Shown here one piece after another: positions 61,360 to 64,000 of a stretch of DNA of 64,000 bases. The stretch is from Comamonas sp. KCTC 72670. Lineage in GTDB: Bacteria; Myxococcota; Myxococcia; Myxococcales; Myxococcaceae. Position 1 is the first letter of the stretch, and each line of letters starts with the position of its first letter. A model generated the notes under the pieces. It saw only the letters and a list, made by a program, of their open reading frames with translations. It had not been told where the DNA came from and searched no databases. The stretch lies in contig BNCN01000011.1 of assembly GCA_014656495.1 (NCBI GenBank), positions 1 through 64,000 on the forward strand. Direction: 5' to 3'. The position numbers were made by a program, and so were the translations under genes.

Positions 61360-62388
61360 TCAGGCCGGCCGCTCCACGCGCCCATCCGCGTGGCGGGCGA
61401 AGCGGCCCTCCTCCCGCGCGTGGACCGGGTCGTTGTTCGGCCACGGCCAGCCTCCGAAGCCCGTGCGCTGGTAGTCCGCGAAGGCCTGCTGGATTTCCTG
61501 GCGGGAGTTCATCACGAACGGGCCGTACTGGACGACGGGCTCGCCAATGGGCCGCCCCTGGAGCATCAGCAGCTCCGCGGTGTCCGCGCCGTTCTCCAAC
61601 GCCACGGCCACGTCCGAGCGCAGGTCGATGCTGTGCCCGGCCGGAACCGCCCGGCCGCCCACGCGCAGGCCGGAGCCCACGAAGAAGTACAGCATGCGGT
61701 TGCTGCCAGCCGCAGCGGCGGGCAGCGTCCACCGCGCGCCCGGAGCCAGCTTCAGCGTCCAGATGGCCACGTCCGCCTCCGCCTGCGCCGCCCAGGACTT
61801 GGGCGGTGGCGGCGGCGCCTTCAAGTCGCCCAGCGCCCCGGCCACCACGGTGACCTCGGTGGTGCGGCCTTCCGCGTCCGTCGCCACGTGCCGGGGGATG
61901 ACGTGACGCCAGAGCATGGAGAAGTGCGGCTCCACGAGCTTGTTCGCGCGCGGCAGATTGAGCCAGATTTGAAACAGCTCCACGGGGTTGGGCTGCTCGC
62001 GCTGGAGCAGCGGGAACATCTCCGAGTGGTTGATGCCCGCGCCCGCCGTCAGCCACTGCACGTCACCCCCGCCAAAGCGCGCCGCCGCGCCCAGCGAGTC
62101 CGAGTGGTCGAGCAGCCCGCTGCGCACCACGGTGACCGTCTCGAACCCACGGTGCGGGTGCTGCGGGAAGCCGGGCACCACGCTGCCGTGGTACATGTTC
62201 CAGCCGTCCCGCCCCTCGAAGTCCTGGCCGATGTTCCGACCCGCGAGCGAGGCGGATGGCCCCATGCGCTCGTTGCCCGTGGGATACGTGTCGTTGTGGT
62301 GCACGCAGAAGAGAAACGGGTCGGGCGTGCGCCACGGCATGCCACCGAGCGGCTCCACACGAAGGACGGCTTCAGGCTGCTGACTCAT
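61360..62388 (-). CDS. Pirin family protein
   Basis: 342 residues from the ATG at 62388 (GAGGA upstream). The bicupin is clear: the N-terminal cupin contains GFPQHPHRGFETVTVVRSGLLDHSDS and WLTAGAGINHSEMFP, giving His and Glu ligands for Fe; the C-terminal cupin contains LPAAAAGSNRMLYFFVGSGLRVGG. Bacterial pirins include quercetinase-like dioxygenases and redox-sensitive binders of metabolic enzymes. Length slightly exceeds the usual 290, mostly from a Pro-rich loop near residue 195. Divergent from the LuxR-type regulator gene. Confidence 0.9.
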   Translation of the reverse strand: MSQQPEAVLRVEPLGGMPWRTPDPFLFCVHHNDTYPTGNERMGPSASLAGRNIGQDFEGRDGWNMYHGSVVPGFPQHPHRGFETVTVVRSGLLDHSDSLGAAARFGGGDVQWLTAGAGINHSEMFPLLQREQPNPVELFQIWLNLPRANKLVEPHFSMLWRHVIPRHVATDAEGRTTEVTVVAGALGDLKAPPPPPKSWAAQAEADVAIWTLKLAPGARWTLPAAAAGSNRMLYFFVGSGLRVGGRAVPAGHSIDLRSDVAVALENGADTAELLMLQGRPIGEPVVQYGPFVMNSRQEIQQAFADYQRTGFGGWPWPNNDPVHAREEGRFARHADGRVERPA

Positions 62389-62753
62389 CTTCGGGTCCTC
62401 TTTCCTCATGGAGCCCCTGCCCCTCCCACAGCGGCGGGCACTCCCGTCCCCGACACTAACAGCCAGCCTCCCGCGCCGCCCGGCCCGCGGAGCGGCACGC
62501 CCGGACGCAAGGACACCGCCAGTGAGGGCGGGCAGCGCCGGATGCCGTGACACCCACGCGCCAAACGCCTCGCGCACGCGGCCATCCACGAGCAAACCCT
62601 TGCAAGACGGCCGGCCGAGCGCGAGCCTGGAGTCAAGCGGGGGACGTACCCCTGGGGGGTGAGGGACAGCCTTTCGGCCCGAGCCTATTCAATGGCCTGA
62701 CCCTCAGACGGCCCGCTGGGTTGCCTGAGCCCGCCGGAAGGACGCTCGCGTTG
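62389..62753. other. 365-base divergent promoter region, no gene seen
   Basis: Lies between pirin and the GAF-LuxR gene. Open frames here have no protein character. A G/C block (62640-62665, GGGGGACGTACCCC and GGGGGGTGAGGG) is the only visible structure and could be an operator. Confidence 0.45.
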
Positions 62754-63836
62754 ATGGACTTCACCTCGCACGAATCAATCCTTCGAGAAAAGGTCATCCT
62801 GGCCCTCCACGGCACGCCGAGCCTTCCCTTGGCGCTGGAGGCCGCCCGAGCGCCGTTGCTCGAGCTCACGCCCGCGGACTATGTGGGCCTGTGTCTGATC
62901 ACCACGGACCCCGTCGTGGACTTCAGATGGGTGTCCCCAGGGCCTCGCGTCGCGCTGCTCGATGCGAAGGCCCGCTGGCTCGACTCCGACTTCGTCCGGG
63001 CCCCCAGCTCCGCGCAGCAGACCGTGGTGCTCCGGAACGAGCAGAGGCGCCTCCCCGGGGAGCTGGAGGGCGCCGGGGAGGACTCACCCAGCAGCGCGTT
63101 GGACCCGAGCCAGGAGCACGTCATGACCCTCCTGGTTCCGGTGCTGCCGAACCTCCTGGGCGCGTTCACCTTCTACCGGGACCACGGGCGCCCCTTCTCC
63201 GACCGGGATGCCGCGATGGTGTCCAGCTTCACGCGGCACCTCGCCAATGCCATCCGCAACTCCCACGAGCTGCAGGCCGTCGCGACCAGCGCGCGCATGT
63301 TGGAGGCGCTGTACGACATGACGGACTCCGCGTACCTGGTCGTCACGCCCGGCGCGCACGAAGTGGCCCGCTCTCCGCGCGCCACCGCGCTGCTGGAGAA
63401 GTGGTTCACGCCCTCGGACTTCAATCTCCGCGGACTCCCGAATGTCCTCCAGGAGCGGCTGGAGGCCCTGGTGGGAATGGACGCGGCCGCGCGGGCCGCG
63501 AGCAACCCGTGGATCTCCCTCCACGGGGACGCATACCGGGTGGTGCGGTTCGTCGAGTTGACGGAAGCCGAGGGGCCGCGGCAGTGGGCCCTCACCCTCC
63601 ATGAAATCCCCGTGTCCATTCCCCTCCCGGACACCATGCGGCTGGGGCTCACACCGCGTCAAATCGACATTGCCAAGGCCATGCTCCGCAACTGGAGCAA
63701 CGAGCAGATCGCGACCGAGCTCGTTCTCTCCGAGGACACGGTGAAGACGCACGTGCGCGACATCTTCAAGCGGCTGGGGACGGACAACCGGACCGACTTC
63801 CTCTATCAGGCGGCGCGCCTCAGCAAACCCGTCTGA
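62754..63836 (+). CDS. GAF-domain LuxR-type transcriptional regulator
   Basis: 360 residues from the ATG at 62754 with GGAAGG upstream. Residues 1-165 look like a GAF sensor domain (ADYVGLCLITTDPVVDFRW, HVMTLLVPVLPNLLGAFTFYRDHGRPFSDRDAAMVSSFTRHLANAI). Residues 175-285 may be a PAS-like segment. The last 65 residues are a full LuxR HTH: LGLTPRQIDIAKAMLRNWSNEQIATELVLSEDTVKTHVRDIFKRL, with the DTVKTH recognition helix. No receiver domain, so it responds to a ligand or redox state rather than phosphorylation. It is divergent from pirin, possibly its target. Confidence 0.9.
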   Translation: MDFTSHESILREKVILALHGTPSLPLALEAARAPLLELTPADYVGLCLITTDPVVDFRWVSPGPRVALLDAKARWLDSDFVRAPSSAQQTVVLRNEQRRLPGELEGAGEDSPSSALDPSQEHVMTLLVPVLPNLLGAFTFYRDHGRPFSDRDAAMVSSFTRHLANAIRNSHELQAVATSARMLEALYDMTDSAYLVVTPGAHEVARSPRATALLEKWFTPSDFNLRGLPNVLQERLEALVGMDAAARAASNPWISLHGDAYRVVRFVELTEAEGPRQWALTLHEIPVSIPLPDTMRLGLTPRQIDIAKAMLRNWSNEQIATELVLSEDTVKTHVRDIFKRLGTDNRTDFLYQAARLSKPV

Positions 63837-63845
63837 AAAGACACA

Positions 63846-63881
63846 GGCGGGCTCGACCTGTCCCACGCCGTCGAGCCCGCC
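63846..63881 (-). terminator. Terminator between GAF-LuxR and the DUF3892-like gene
   Basis: A perfect 12-bp stem GGCGGGCTCGAC/GTCGAGCCCGCC (63846-63857 and 63870-63881). On the minus strand it is followed by TGTGTCTTTTC, so it mainly serves the minus-strand gene; on the plus strand it begins ten bases after the LuxR stop and has no T-run. Confidence 0.65.
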
Positions 63882-63908
63882 CGCGGTGATGTGTTTCGCC
63901 GTGCCGCT

Positions 63909-64000
63909 TCAGAAGCGTGGCAACTCCAGCAGGTTGTCCGTCAACACGCCGTTGGCTTTCGTCCGGAGGTACGGCGGCCGCGCGTCGATGACCTCGACCC
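63909..64000 (-). CDS. C terminus of a DUF3892-like protein, cut by the window edge
   Basis: The final 29 codons before a TGA (63909-63911) read VEVIDARPPYLRTKANG and then VLTDNLLELPRF. The PYLRT...DNLL.LP ending is the typical C terminus of DUF3892 proteins, short proteins of unknown function. Only this fragment is inside the window; the start lies beyond 64000. Confidence 0.6.
   Translation of the reverse strand, partial: VEVIDARPPYLRTKANGVLTDNLLELPRF

Overview
The window looks like chromosomal DNA of a myxobacterium (Myxococcus/Corallococcus type). The evidence is the very high GC content with strong third-position GC bias, many lipoproteins with Asp-Ala-Gly linkers, the cysteine-rich DUF4215-type repeats typical of myxobacteria, a fibro-slime domain protein, a Pkn-type Ser/Thr kinase, FHA proteins and a bacterial arginine kinase. 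I saw no rRNA, tRNA, CRISPR array, insertion sequence or prophage.

Layout. 1-7.9 kb: a C-rich minisatellite, a DUF488 protein, a Gfo/Idh/MocA oxidoreductase, a small secreted protein, a nitronate monooxygenase, a CARDB-repeat lipoprotein, a FrnE-like DsbA-family protein and an RNase HI with an unusual C-terminal hybrid-binding-like domain. 7.9-16.6 kb: the acyl-CoA mutase block, mutA-mutB-meaB followed by the fused mutase icmF. This handles propionyl-CoA/methylmalonyl-CoA and isobutyryl-CoA/butyryl-CoA carbon skeletons and ends in a strong hairpin. 16.6-26.2 kb: a fibro-slime lipoprotein, a CPA2/RCK antiporter, a SWIM-SNF2 helicase and a lipoprotein amidohydrolase with an array of TGAC-RY-GTCA boxes upstream. 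26.6-33 kb: a signalling cluster. A thioredoxin/YwqK-repeat protein and a ribbon-helix-helix-FHA protein form an operon, possibly with a 49-residue ORF, behind a TetR-type palindrome, and are divergent from a membrane Ser/Thr kinase.

33-42.5 kb: a DUF4419 protein with a SUKH-like C terminus, an S37 peptidase lipoprotein, an arginine kinase with the same TGAC-RY-GTCA box pair upstream, a small Cys-rich secreted protein, and a glycine-betaine-type ABC operon (porin-proV-proW-proX) that carries its own outer-membrane channel. 42.8-52.5 kb: a large carboxypeptidase-regulatory-repeat/PDZ envelope protein, a gene remnant, a damaged PD40 propeller gene, small secreted proteins and lipoproteins, two SAM methyltransferases and a discoidin-PKD-esterase. 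52.5-64 kb: a Suv3-like helicase, a quinone oxidoreductase, a 5'-nucleotidase-like lipoprotein, a TauE/SafE exporter divergent from a tetR-MFS pair with a long perfect operator palindrome, a pirin, a GAF-LuxR regulator, and the C terminus of a DUF3892-like protein running off the right end.

The most unusual signals are: the shared 10-bp boxes at 20-bp spacing in front of two unrelated genes (amidohydrolase, arginine kinase); the Trx/FHA/kinase cluster; the betaine importer with a built-in outer-membrane channel; the MCM and IcmF genes side by side; and two decaying genes near 46 kb. All functions are read from protein sequence by eye; no database search was run.
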